A stretch of DNA of 64,000 nt from NCBI RefSeq assembly GCF_024713945.1, contig NC_134679.1, positions 4,035,001-4,099,000 of the forward strand, written 5' to 3'. How positions within the stretch are numbered: the first letter of the stretch is position 1; each line of letters begins with the position of its first letter. Of this stretch, positions 46,097 through 62,785 are shown in pieces. Under the pieces are notes generated by a model. It made no database searches. It was not told where the DNA came from and saw only the letters and a program-made list of their open reading frames with translations. The position numbers were made by a program, and so were the translations under genes. The DNA is from Dermatophagoides farinae (taxonomy: Eukaryota > Arthropoda > Arachnida > Sarcoptiformes > Pyroglyphidae).

Positions 46097-49000
46097 ATGA
46101 AGGAAAAACATCAACGACAAACTCCAATATCATCATCTTATACGAATCCGACTTTCGAATCAATATCGATCAATAATAACGAAAAACCGAAATTACCGGC
46201 AATAAATGATGTTTCGATTGTATGGAAAAATCTTCGCTATGAAATTGCAAATAATGTGTTGGGTTTCGATTGTTGTGGTGATCGACAAATTATTATTAAT
46301 CGTTTGAATGGCCATTTACATTTTAATAGCTTGAATGGGTTTCTTGGCCCAAGTGGTGCTGGCAAAACTACATTATTGAATTGTCTGAATGGTGCATTAT
46401 ATTCAGGTTTAAGTGAAGATTCAGAAATTTATTTTGGAGAATCATCAAGTCGCTCAATTCGTTTCATTCAACAACACGTACATGAAACAATTATTGGTCG
46501 TATGACAGTTCGCCAAGTATTGTACTATGCATTTTGTTTCAAAAATCCTGGACAAAAAAATCGATTCTGTCAACATACACAAGCTGTCTTGAAAGAATTA
46601 CTTCTAGATGAAACTATATTGGATAATACATTTGAAAATTGTTCCGGTGGTGAACAACGTCGTATCGCCATTGCACAAGAATTAATGTCACTTAATAAAC
46701 CAACATTTTTATTTATTGATGAACCGACTACTGGTTTGGATAGTCATGCAGCATTGTTGGTTATGCAATGTCTTCGACGATTAATAATCAAAAGTCGAAT
46801 GACAATTTTATGTTCGATTCATGCACCTAGTTCGGAAATAATGGCCTTATTTGACAAAATATATATTCTGGCTAAAGGTGGTGTATGCATTTATTCCGAT
46901 TCACCAGAAAATCTTCGCCCAAAGCTCAAACAAACAATCGTTGATCCTGAGATTGTACAAATGCTGGAAGATTTGGAACAGCCACCTGTTGAAGTTTACC
47001 TAAAAATTGCTTGTCAAGGTATGTTCACTGATCATTTATACATTTTTTTTACCAAAATAAAATCTAAATCTAGGTATTAATGATAAGAATGTACGACTGT
47101 TGGCAAATAAAACTTTGCTTGAAGAACAAGAGCAAATGGGTAATGAGAAATTTTCATTTACAACGTTACAATTTATGCAGAAAGGTGTCAAAAATGATCA
47201 TCAAATATTTTCCCTCACTGATTTTTATCTGCAATTATGTCGAATGTTTAATATTGTATTCATTGCCGAATATCGAACGTTAATTTTTCAGGCAGCATTC
47301 TATGCGTTTATTTTTCTAATTACGGCTTCATTGTTTGATCAACGAATGGTTCAGGCAGAAACTTGTTATACATTGAATATGGATGAAGAATCAATGCATA
47401 ATTTTACTTGTCGTGATCGTTTAAATGCCCAGTTTTTTAGTGATCAATATAAGATTTATCAAGCGTATATGATTGCAATTATTGGCATGGGCATTATATG
47501 CATATCGAGCATTTCATTCATACCAATTTTAAAAGTTTTCAATAATGAACATCGTAATCGTAAGTTTTCTTATGAATCCTAAACATGATTCTGATAAAAA
47601 TTTGTCCACAGAATGGTATAGTATGGGCGTTTTCTATTGGTCATTCGTCATTGTTCGTCTTGTTGAAATAACCATAATGGCTGTTTATATGACTGCATCA
47701 ATCTATTTCTTTGTCGATCATAGCTATGTGGATGAAAATCGTATCAATTGGTTTCGATTTGGACATTTTGTATATTTTATCTGGATATATGCCATATATC
47801 TACAAAGTAGTGGACATATTCTCAGCTTATTATCATTGGGATATTTAGAAGTGGCTATTCTTGGTGGTCTTACGGTTATTAACGCTATGACATTCTGTAC
47901 CGGTTATATGTTCTTTTTTGAACACGGTAACTCGGTGCTAGAAATTATGTCAGAAATTATACCAATCAAACCGATAACAAATGGATTGATCTATGCCTTT
48001 TATGGAATAGATCGATGCGATCAAGAAACAGAAACATCATTTGTTTTAGAAGATTTCGGTACCAATCCATTGACCGTATATAATGAATTACAAAGAACGC
48101 TCATCATTATTGCCTATATTCGTATTGTAACATTTTTGGTAATGATTATTCGTTTCAGCTTGCGAATTCATCGAAAAACATTCATCCAATCTAATCATGA
48201 TGCCGATTTGTTGCCTATATATTATTCGGAGATTTTTGATTCACCTAAAAAACTTGAAATTGATATGGATAGAATATCTCGTACTAAAAATGATGATGAA
48301 ATTGAATTTGAAAATTTTTCACGTGAAAAACTTATGATTGCATGGCGATCGGTTACATTATTTGCATCGAAATCCATTCATGAAATTCGATCAGTTCAGG
48401 ATATTCACGAATCGAAACTAATTCTTCGTGATTTAAACGGACAATTCCGATTTGGTACATTGAATGCGTTAATGGGACCATCTGGTGCTGGGAAAACGTC
48501 ACTGTTAAAAGTGTTGAATGGTCGATCAAAGACTCGATTGAATGTTGAAAGTGAATTTTATCTAAGCAAATTCACACCAACAAAAACCTGTTATATCACA
48601 CAAGATGTTTCTGGTCATCTGATGCCCGGAATGACAGCCAAACAATTATTGATTTTTGCTTCACGACTGAAAAATGTTTCCGAAGGAAAACACGTGGATC
48701 ATGAAAGTATTTCATTGAATATCCTAAATGAATTAGATCTTTATGAAGCAAGAGATACGATGGTCGATAGATGTTCCGGTGGTCAACGAAAACGTCTAGC
48801 TTTAGGCATAGAATTAACATCTTTACGAATGCCAAATCTGATCTGTATTGATGAACCTACTAGTGGATTGGATTCCAATTCATCTGTAGTCGTCACGGCT
48901 TGTTTACGTAAATTGGCACGTTTACATAATCTTTGCATTATTACCTCCATTCATCAACCGAATACTGATGTCTTAATGATGTTTGATGATGTTTATGTTC

Positions 49001-50330
49001 TAGCCAAAGGTGGTGTTTGTGTCTATTCCGGACATCCGAATGAAATACGGCAACATTTATCACAACATTCAGCCAGTAATGATGTTCATAAAGATTTGTT
49101 TCCCATTGAAGAATTAATAAAATATTCTTGTCTCGACCACAATAATTTTCAGGTAAAAAATCTAGTACAAGCAACTAAGACAAAAATTCTTGACAAAAAT
49201 TCTTACAACCTGAATGAAGAAACACAATTGGTATTGGATGGCATACCAAATAATCGTGTACGATTCTCAATACATTCGATTTGGATATTAATCATTCGTT
49301 ATTGTTATTTTATTCGTGGATTCCAATGGATACATCTATTAATCTTTCCATTATGTTTATTGATTGATGGTTTAATTATGGGCCTCATATTTGATCCTAA
49401 GATTGCTTTGCCTTCAGGTTGTATCAATCTTGAAGATGATTTTAATAATACTTGTGCTCGTACTGAACAACAACTAACAGATGAATCGGATTTACGAACA
49501 AATTTCGCCTATACTGTTACTCATTTGAACATGTTTCTCAATTTGATTATGCTTCAGAGTGCTTTAATGTTCTCCAAAGATTTCGTTTATTTTCTTAATG
49601 AACATCGTAATGGTAAGACAATATCACGATATTTCATGACTATTTTTTGATTTTATTTCATTTTCGATATCTAGGATGGTATAGCACTGGTGCATTTTAT
49701 GTGATGAAAATTTCCATAGAAATATTGCCCTTGTTTTTGATAGCTTTTCTATTTGCTTATGAAATTAATATCTATGAAGTCGTTCGTCCACGTATCTACT
49801 TTTGGATTGTCGCCTTATTCATATTGGGTGCAATGGCTTTACAAGGTGCTGGATATTTATTATCAATTTTAGCTACCGGTGATTTCACTACACTTATAAC
49901 TTATTTTGTTGGTTTAAGTACTTTTGCCGTAATGCTTAGCAATTCAACATCACCTGTACATCGTTTGCATTATATTTACCAGTTCCTATCTTGTTTATCA
50001 CCATTTCGTTTCGTATTTGAAGCTTTAATTTTGTTAGAATATGGATTTGGTCGATGTGGTCGAAAACAAATACAAGTCATATTGTATAAATTACATCTAG
50101 CCCATGAAGAAGATGATTTATTTTTTTCTATACTAATGCTGGTTGTCAATATCATCGTCTATCGTTTACTAGCATTTTTAGTATTATGGATCAAATCTAA
50201 TCCTTATCAAAATCGACGAACTCGTGCTGATCGTATATTATATCATCATGGGACATTAGCACCATCAAATGCTACAATACCAGGATTGTCTTGTCATAAT
50301 GAATTTACTATACATCAAATATCCATATGA
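46097..50330 (+). CDS. Full-size ABCG transporter (two NBDs, two TMDs)
   Basis: Four exons: 46097-47018, 47074-47559, 47612-49612, 49675-50330; every junction is phase 1, giving 1354 residues. NBD1: Walker A GPSGAGKTT (84-92), signature CSGGEQRR (182-189), Walker B FLFIDEPTTGLD. TMD1 spans about 380-655. NBD2: GPSGAGKTS (758-766), CSGGQRKR (857-864), Walker B LICIDEPTSGLD (about 879-890). TMD2 is in the last ~330 residues. The order NBD-TMD is the reverse layout of the ABCG/white family. TMD1 end and NBD2 lie in one uninterrupted exon, so the halves are fused rather than neighbouring genes. Both halves share an intron after EHRN in the first membrane domain loop. Likely role is export of lipids, pigments or xenobiotics across a membrane; substrate unknown. 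Both ATP sites look complete. Confidence 0.93.
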
Positions 50331-50738
50331 GCCATACATTTGTATTCAATCATAAATCTGCTAAATTTTTATTTTTATTCACTGACAAAATTTCATTTTT
50401 ATAACCGGAAAAAAAATCTTCTGTCTCTCTATTCTTTGGTGCAATGGTTTGATTTAACAGCAACGATTTTAAAAAAATTTTTTAACAATTCTATAGTTTG
50501 GATATTCTTGTATTTTGTTGAATAAAAATCTTTTGTTAAAAAATTCTTAGGTATAATACCTAGAAGGCGCCACTGCTCAAAAACTTTGAATTATCAACAT
50601 GTGTTTGTTATTACCATCATCCACTGATGTTTGCGATAATTAATTCAACTTTTTAAACTTTATCTGATTTGATAAGAATATTCTGTTTTTGTGAATGAAT
50701 TATTATGTTCAAAGATAAAAATAGGATTTAATTTAATA
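50331..50738. other. Spacer between converging genes
   Basis: 408 bases holding the 3' ends of the ABCG gene (AATAAA at 50521-50526, a likely poly(A) signal) and of the minus-strand Rab gene. No other feature seen. Confidence 0.55.
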
Positions 50739-53700
50739 TCAACAACATTTTTTGGTATAATTTGATTTCGGTGTTACATTTATGCCACCATTAACTTTAC
50801 AATTATTCTTTTGATTTTGTTTCGCAATAATCATTTTGATTGCAATAATTATTGTATTATCGACATCGAAACCAGTTTTGCAACTAGTCTCTATAAATAT
50901 ACAATTCGGTCCAATTTCATTAGCCAAACGTATACCTGATTGTCGAGATATGAAACTTAATTTATCATCTTTATTGTTAATGTAACGAAGATCACATTTG
51001 TTTCCAATCAAAAGCAATGGAATCGGTTCGAAAACAGTATCTTCGATTGATGTAAGCCAGTTTCGTACGTTAAGGAATGTTTGCTCTTTTGTAATGTCAA
51101 ATACCATACAAATAGCATCAACACGACGGTAATAATTTCTGGTAATTGAATGATAACGTTCTTGACCAGCAGTATCCCATAGCTGAAGATCATAAAATTC
51201 ATTATCCACTTTAACTTGTACGGTCTTTGGAATAAATCAATATCATAATGATAATGTCAACATTGAAACAATTAATTATTATTATTTTCACCTGAAAATC
51301 AATACCAATAGTCGGAAATGGATCAGATTTGAATGTCCCGGTACGAATTCGATTTATAAGCGATGTTTTACCCACAGTCGAATCACCAATCATTATTAAT
51401 TTAAGTGTTTGTTTTGATGGCGGTTGCCTTTGGGGCCTTGTTTGAATACGAACTATTTTTAAGTATTTAATTTAGATGGCAAGCAATGGTAAGTAAATAA
51501 AAGAAAAAAACATAAAAATAATTTTCATTATCTTACCAATGCAGTCATTTTCACCGATCGTAATTTTTCTATGACAAAAAATAAAATGCTCATCGACATC
51601 ACAATAACGATCAAGAATCGAATGTTTCACTTTTATCACTATAGAAAAATGTAAGAATCAATATTTGTTGATTGTTATTAATAATAATAATCGTAAATAA
51701 TATTTTTTTTTATTTCTAGATAAACTTGCCATCACTTTTTTCATCATTTGGCTTTCTATTGTTATCCACATCATCATCATTAATATTACGAGCAATGACA
51801 TCATTCCGAATATTTTTATCACAAAGTGAATGACGATCACGACAATGATTACAATTATTTTCACGCTTAAGGCTATTTTTCTTGTCATTATTAAATGATT
51901 TATTGAAACTATAGCTATCATCAACAGTTTTATCGTCATTGAAACAATTGATACAATTGCTATTATAATCAACGTAATGGCTATCATCAAATGGATTATT
52001 ACGTTTTTGTTGTTGTTGTTTATGATGATGATGTTGATGTTGACATAATGAATAACAATGATGATAAACTTGAGTATTCGGCATATTATGAATTAATGAT
52101 TCGTTTATCGATGTCTTCATGGAATGTTTGAAATGAGAATTTTGATGATGGAAGCATTTTTTAATTTTATCCTGATCTTTGTCTTCATCATCAACATCGA
52201 ATGACATTTGTCTTTGGAACGGAATCATTGTGCAACCGTGCTTATGTGGTCTAAGTTTTTCGCTGTTATTTGTTGGTGTAGATTGCAGATTCATATGGGA
52301 ATTGTTTGTCTTCAATTTATCCTGATTTTTACACATATCATGATGATGCCAATTTTGATGACTAAAATTTCGAGAAATCATAAGTCGTTTTTCTTGATTA
52401 TTGATGTTGTTGAAATGTAAAATTTTGGCAATCCTCGAATCTTGATTTGGAATCATATTTCTGGATTCATTAAGTTTAGTTGGCAATGATTGCATTAAAT
52501 CCGAACGAAATGCATCTCGTTGATGGAAACTAAATAATCGGCGACGAATTTTTGCAATATTGATTGGTTCAACGCCAGTAAATAGTCTACCAATGATCGA
52601 TGCATTCGTTTGTCGCCCTAAACTATTGGATCTATTGGTACAATGATTATTAGTTTTATCAACAACACAATCAGCTGATGATGATTTCATCGAAAATATC
52701 ATTTGATTCGAAATAAAATTGTCAACATTATTAAATGATGGCTTCGATAATGATGATTTAGTAGATTGTTGTTGTTCGTTAGCAATCAAATTTAATATGG
52801 ATTCCTCTTTCAATATATCAAATATCTGTTCCTGTAATGAACCATTTGTCTGTTGAAGTTTAGCATTGATATTTCTATTGAATGGGTTTATAGCAAATAT
52901 CAGTGATTAGAATTGCTTAATACATTCATAATAAGTATTTAATTTAACAAACCTCAAACGCACAATCTCTTTATTCAATTTTTGTACATCGTTTCCATAT
53001 CCAATATTAGATTTTATTTGTTTAATTTCATCTTCATTCAATTCATCATCAGACAAACAAGATTTGTCGATACTTTGTCGTATGCTAGCAAGATTAAAGT
53101 TATCTCTATTTGCTTTCTTATTATCATTCATCTCTATTGAATTGTTTGAATTTGAATTCAACATTATTATTTGATTTGGCAATGATTTTATAGTTGATTT
53201 TAATTCAAGAATCTTCAACATAGAATCATTATTGTCATTTTCATCAATTATTGCTTTTTTGTCTTTATCATCATCATCATCATTATTTCTATTATTATTA
53301 TTCGTTGTATCAATGACGAATTTAGTTGAATTTTTGTTTTGATTTATACAATCACCATAATGTATGCGTCGATGATTCTCTGTTCCAGCCTCAGGTTGTA
53401 TAGTTATTTTTTCTAACTCGACTAATGACGATAAGTTTTTTGAATTTAAATTCGTGATTTTGAATTTTTCTTCATTGCATTCATAAATATTACCATCACC
53501 ATGAGCTTCATTAAGATTGATCATCATCATTGTCTGGTATTCATGTCATGGTATGAGTTTCATATATTCATTAATGAATATTGTTTCGATGGAATGGAAC
53601 GATCCAGAAAGTAAATGGAACAAAAAATGATTGAAAAAATGAAAAAGAACGCATCGGAGATTGATGATTGAAAACCAGAAATTGACATTTCAATTTGAGT

Positions 53701-54925
53701 GAAAAAGAAAATTTAAAATTTAAATTTTGTCAGTTTTTTCCGCATTTCATGCAAACAAACCTTTTCTGCATCTTCATTATCTATTACATTGTCATTGGCA
53801 AATTTTTCTCGGCTAATTAGATTTTCTTGTGAATCATCAGCTTTTTTTTCTCCCTTCTCATTATCAGTATCATCATCATGTGATGATGATAATGAAATGG
53901 TGAACATTTTCAATTCTGATGATGATAAATCTGCTTGTGTAAATTTATCTGGTCCACAATTAATTGATCTAATTAAAAAAAATCAAGACGAGAAAAAAGA
54001 ATAATCAGATTGGTTCGAGCAGTTCGAATGATGAGAATTCTTAAATTCGAATAGATAACATCAAAATCATTATGAAAAAGTAGATTAAAAAACCAGAATT
54101 CGGTCAAGTGGCTTTTTGGGGGCAATGGGGCAACCGAATTGTAAATAAAAACCTGAAGAATTTTTTCTATTGTCCATAAAATAATCGAATATTACGAAAA
54201 TGTTCCAATGTCAAAATCAAATAGTAACTGAAAATGAGAAATTACAAAAAAAAGTAGCCGAAAAGATTCATTGAACTGAAAAATAAAGAAAAAATTTCGG
54301 AAAATTGAAAAGAATCAAATCATCATTTGTGACGATGTTAAAGTAGACTAGAATAAATAACCTGAAATCAGATTCATTCATTCATTCATCCATGAATATG
54401 ATTTTAGGCCTAACAATATTTTTTTTTCTTCATACACAATTCTTACCTTTGGGCAAAATAAATTGCATTCCGTTTGTTTGTTTTATGATTATTATTTTTA
54501 TCATCAAATTGATCTAGTTTATTGGCTAAAACGTTTTGAGTAAAATGATCGTTATTTTCATCATTTGATAAGTTGTTTGAAAATCGTTTATGATGAGGTC
54601 GATGTATTCCATCATCATCATGATTATTTGGATCGAATTGATTCATTAGTTGTTGTTGTTGATGGTGGTGGTGGTCGCCTATCGTCAAAGATGTTGGCAT
54701 CATCATTTCTTCTTTTTGTTTTTGATAATGATTTTTGGTTATTTTTGATGACATAGTTTCATCATTATCAATATTATTATTATCATTATTATTGCAATTT
54801 ATTGGTTCTTCAATTTTTTGACAATCGTTATAATTATGGAATGATGTTGAGAATATTATGGCAATAATAATAATAATAATAACGATGATGAATAGAAGTA
54901 GAAATAATGAAAATAAAATGATCAT
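50739..54925 (-). CDS. Large Rab GTPase, RASEF/CRACR2A-like
   Basis: Seven exons proposed: 54925-54447, 53968-53761, 53533-52953, 52874-51736, 51638-51537, 51452-51292, 51224-50739; phases agree and give about 1051 residues. The C-terminal Rab domain is complete: GDSTVGKTS, TIGIDF (switch I), WDTAGQE, GNKCD, ETSCK and a terminal CC for prenylation. FLNVRNWLTSIEDTVFEPIPLLLIGNK resembles the RASEF switch/alpha-3 region. Upstream is a coiled coil (KLNKEIVRLRNINAKLQQTNGSLQEQ, spanning the exon 3/4 join) and long Asn/Asp/His-rich low-complexity parts. A very hydrophobic segment starts the first exon (FSLFLLLFIIVIIIIIIAIIF). EF-hands, usual in this group, are not visible. The exon 4 donor (GTGATG, 51735) is weak. 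An acceptor just before the first Met (near 54936) means that an upstream exon could exist. Confidence 0.75.
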
Positions 54926-56177
54926 TGATAGACCTGTAATTAATTAATCAATTTATAATGGAAAAATATTCACAACGTTTTTTGTCTCTATACGAATCTT
55001 TTTATGTTGCTGAAAAAAATATGTAGAAACGATGATGATGATGAAGATGAAAACGAAATCTGATTAACGATAATTTTTCATATAATTAAATAAATTTTTT
55101 TTTCTTTTCATTCATTAAACTCTATAGTACTCTATATGATATATTTCATATTCAATATGTTCATGTTTACAGATGATAAAAAAAAGTTTCATTTTATTAT
55201 TAATAAAATTTTTTTCATTAAAACGGAAATGTTTTCAACGGAAACATGTATGTATGAACGTAATATGTAATTCTCACCCAAATATTCGTTTGTCGATTTC
55301 GATTTCCGATTTAATGACGAAACATTTTCATTCTTTCTTTCGGAGGTGCAATGATACTATCAATGACAAATGTCTTTTTTTTATATTGTGTGGTATTTTG
55401 ATTTTTTTGGACAAAAAAAAAAAAAAAAAAATACAAACGAATCAATGGTGATGAAGATGATTTCAATGGAAACTAGAGAACAAAAAAAAAATTTGTTCGT
55501 CTAATTGACTGTATGGTTTATTGCCTGAAAATTCAATTTATATCAACATTATATTGGCTTTGGATATTTTTATCATTCATTCATATATGTATTGGTTGGT
55601 TTTGTAAATGGTTGGTTGGCTAATGGTTTTTTGTGTGTTGTGTCGATAACATTTATTTTTTCATAATATTCAGGCATTTATATTTAATCGAAAAAAAATA
55701 AAATTATTAAATCCTGTTTAACCATGGCTGTAATCAGTGTGAAAATAATGATGATGATGATGATGATGATGAATAGAAAAAACAACCATCTTATCATAAC
55801 TGTTTTCTTTTCTTCTTAGAAATTCCATTAGTCTATTAGTTTTTTTTCTAGAAATTCATGCATTTGTATGTATGTGTGTGTGTGTGTGTGTGTGTCTGTG
55901 AATGGACGTGGGTGTTGATGTTTATGAGATAAACAAATTCAGTTAAAAATCTAATAATAAATATAATTTGAATCCAAGAATGAAAATGTGTGAGAAAAAA
56001 AATTTGAATATATCCATGGATGAATCAATGTGATTATTCACGTGATTTGATGCTATTTTCTATATAGTTAAATGAAGTTGAAACTTGTAAACTTTAATTT
56101 GGAATTGAGAGTGGGAGATAAACAGAATGAAGGAATCATTGCTATTATTGCATTCATCACAAATATATTGTGTGAAA
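54926..56177. other. Intergenic stretch, no gene recognised
   Basis: 1.25 kb between the Rab gene 5' end and the amylase duplication. It holds GAT/ATG runs, an A18-like homopolymer near 55414-55431 and a TG tract. Short frames only. An upstream exon of the Rab gene could lie here, but I cannot point to one. Confidence 0.5.
55873..55895. repeat. (TG)n microsatellite
   Basis: TG dinucleotide run of about 11 units in the spacer left of the amylase cluster. Confidence 0.85.
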
Positions 56178-56774
56178 AAAAATCCGTTTGAACATCAAAC
56201 ATCATCAAATACTCGTTAAGAATAAATGTGAAATCGATTCAGTAATGGCCTGCTATATAGATTGAACATCATTATCATCATCATCGTTTTTTTCCAATGA
56301 ATCGGTCTTTTCATGTTCTTAGCTAAAAAAAACTTTGCTATTTAATTTTCTTGTCTATCTCAATATTCTGATTGATGTGGTTTCAATCATTACTACACAA
56401 TGTTTCTGTTTTTATCATGTTTTTTATATCAAGTTTCGATGGAAAAAGTTCTTGATTATTCTACATACAACTCTTCATACGATTCTATGAAAAAAAAGAC
56501 AAAGAACGACATATAAAATCAACAAAATAAAAATATAAATAAAAAAACCACGAATTCCATTGATGAATTTGATAACGGAATTTTTTTATATTCATTTCAT
56601 TTTGTATCAAGAGTAAAAGAATAAAAAAAAATTTCAATTCTCATGTGTATTTTGTCATACCATAAAATACCATAAGTCATTCCATTCATTTAACTTGCCA
56701 AAAAAAGACGATGATGAGTGAGACGAATATGACAAAATTCTTGAATAAGTGGGGAAAAAAATCATCTTGGGAAA

Positions 56775-58600
<1,826 letters not shown>

Positions 58601-59364
58601 TCAAATTGAACCAATTATAAAAAACATTGAACAGATAATCTCATGTATAACGAAACTCGATATGTACATCATATTATATTATTATAAATTAATATCAAAA
58701 ACCTAAAGTTGATTATAATCGAAAAAAAAATTTTTATTTTGATTGGATTTGATTTAACACAAAAAAGTATATACTACAGATAATGATCTGAGAAAAAACT
58801 ATGATTATGTTGTCGTTTTTATGTTCAAGTGTTTTTTAGAAAAAAAAATTTAACCAAAAAATGAGTCGAATTTGGCAATGTGTCAAGGATGCAAACCAAA
58901 TTCAAGTATATAATTAATGAATCGATTTAAAAAAAAACATCAATATTGTTTAGATAAGAATCATAAATAACCAGTTAATAATTTCAATTCAATTCAGTTT
59001 CATTGTAATAATGGACATTATTTTTATTAACATCATCAACAACAACAAAATAACAAATAAACATATAATGTTACAAAGAATTTCGTTTCCAGTTACAATT
59101 TTAATTCTAACTAGTAGATTGTCGTGTTATTTCGATTAAGAAAAATGTTCAAATGGTTATGTACAATGAATACAAAGTTTTAATCAAAAATATCTGTATC
59201 GGTATTTATTATTTTTCTTTTCATTCCGACATCGCTTTGATTTCCCTGAGGAAATCTACATACAATAAGATTCTGTATTTATTTGTTATGAAATTCTATA
59301 TTATTTTAACTGTATACAGTCATAGAAAATGATAAAAAAAATGTTTGTCTATGTTTAATGAAAA

Positions 59365-60405
59365 TCATTCGGTTAATTTAGCTTCCAAATGAGTAGCGAA
59401 AAAAACATCCAATTCATTATGACCAATGTAAATGTTGGCCCATCCATTTTGATCAACAATAATCGATTTACCTGTACATTTGTTACCATCACGATCACCA
59501 CTGATTATATCGCAATATGTTCCAGCCGGTAGACCTGTTTGTAGTCTTTTTCGAAGATCTAGTTGATTTTTGTCATAGTCGGCATTGCCATTATCGTCGT
59601 TATTTAATCTTGTTTTTTGTAGATTGAATGCAATGAATCCCCGGTTGCCACGACTGAATGCAATCTGATTATCACCATTATCCCACCAGTTTATAATTGG
59701 TTCATCATCGACGATCGATTTGAATCGTACCATATTGTAGATTTGTTTCCATCGATGTTCGCACATCCAATACTGATTATTCCATGATTCATCTGGGTTA
59801 ATTTTTATTGAAATAATATTGCCAAACAAATCGGTAGGCGGTCCAACCCATTCATTTAGATCTTTGCCATCCTGTGAAATGGAAAAATGATTGATTGATT
59901 AATAGAAATCGATAAATGAACAACTTTCTCTTTGTGTTGAGAAAATTCATATCTGTATATTTCATTACTTTGACAATCTGTTTCCATCGATAACTGCTTA
60001 GTATGCGTGGTATTCCATAATTCCATGCCAACATAAATGCTGTAGCCGCTTTCAGTAATTGAGGCTCAAAACAATTGATATTGAATCCAAGTTCACCATT
60101 ATGACCTACACGTAGATCATGACTATCAATCATGATGAATGCATCCGAACTGTCTATCAATCCCCATTCAGTACCAAAATTTCGTAACCATTTCAATTGG
60201 TTATGACCTCGAAATACATTAGTAATCTCTTTCCAAAAACGAAATTCAATGATACGTCCCAATGAAATATATTCATTAGGATTAATACCACCGCCACCAT
60301 AATAGATTATTTCATGATAAATGAAAGGCCGTGAATTCGATGGGAAAAATTCCTCATTCAAATTATTCAAGCGCGAAAAAATATTCTGCAGATCTTCAGG
60401 CCACA
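59365..60405 (-). pseudogene. Alpha-amylase B1, 5'-truncated by the duplication junction
   Basis: Two pieces of a second amylase. The last exon, 59871-59365, has a stop, [18 protein letters not shown] and a longer Asn/Asp insert than in A. The preceding exon fragment, about 60405-59969, covers WPEDLQNIFSRLNNL, FIYHEIIYYGG (acid/base Glu) and MIDSHD. Upstream of WPEDL the homology stops at once and DNA matching 56178 onward begins. The signal peptide, region I and the nucleophile Asp motif are therefore missing. A Met exists in the joined sequence just upstream (60439), but that part is not amylase. It is unlikely to give an active enzyme. Before truncation this would have been a paralogue clearly diverged from A. 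Confidence 0.9.
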
Positions 60406-61004
60406 TAAAAAAATCCGTTTGAACATCAAACATCATCAAATGCTCGTTAAGAATAGATGTGAAATCGATTCAGTAATGGCCTGCTATATAGATTGATCAT
60501 CATCATCATCATCGTTTTTTTCCAATGAATCGGTCTTTTCATGTTCTTAGCTAAAAAAAACTTTGCTATTTAATTTTCTTGTCTATCTCAATATTCTGAT
60601 TGATGTGGTTTCAATCATTACTACACAATGTATCTGTTTTTATCACGTTTTTTATATCAAGTTTCGATGGAAAAAGTTCTTGATTATTCTACATTCAACT
60701 CTTCATACGATTCTATGAAAAAAAGACAAAGAACGACATATAAAATCAACAAAATAAAAATATAAATAAAAAAACCACGAATTCCATTGATGAATTTGAT
60801 AACGGAATTTTTTTTATATTCATTTCATTTTGTATCAAGAGTAAAAGAATAAAAAAAAAATTTTCAATTCTCATGTGTATTTTGTCATACCATAAAATAC
60901 CATAAGTCATTCCATTCATTTAACTTGCCAAAAAAAGACGATGATGAGTGAGACGAATATGACAAAATTCTTGAATAAGTGGGGAAAAAAATCATCTTGG
61001 GAAA

Positions 61005-62785
<1,781 letters not shown>

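Noticed and set aside
46097-50330. Two or three neighbouring half-transporter genes
   Set aside because: TMD1 and NBD2 lie in one uninterrupted exon and all junctions are phase 1, so a single gene explains the data better.
51488-51548. A short start exon (Met-Thr-Ala-Leu) for a stand-alone small Rab
   Set aside because: That frame does not continue in phase into the next Rab exon, whereas the overlapping frame does and links to the upstream coiled-coil exons.
54443-54925. Independent small membrane protein gene
   Set aside because: It ends in a good donor (AG/GTAAGA) whose phase matches the next acceptor of the Rab gene, so I treat it as that gene's first exon, with reservation.
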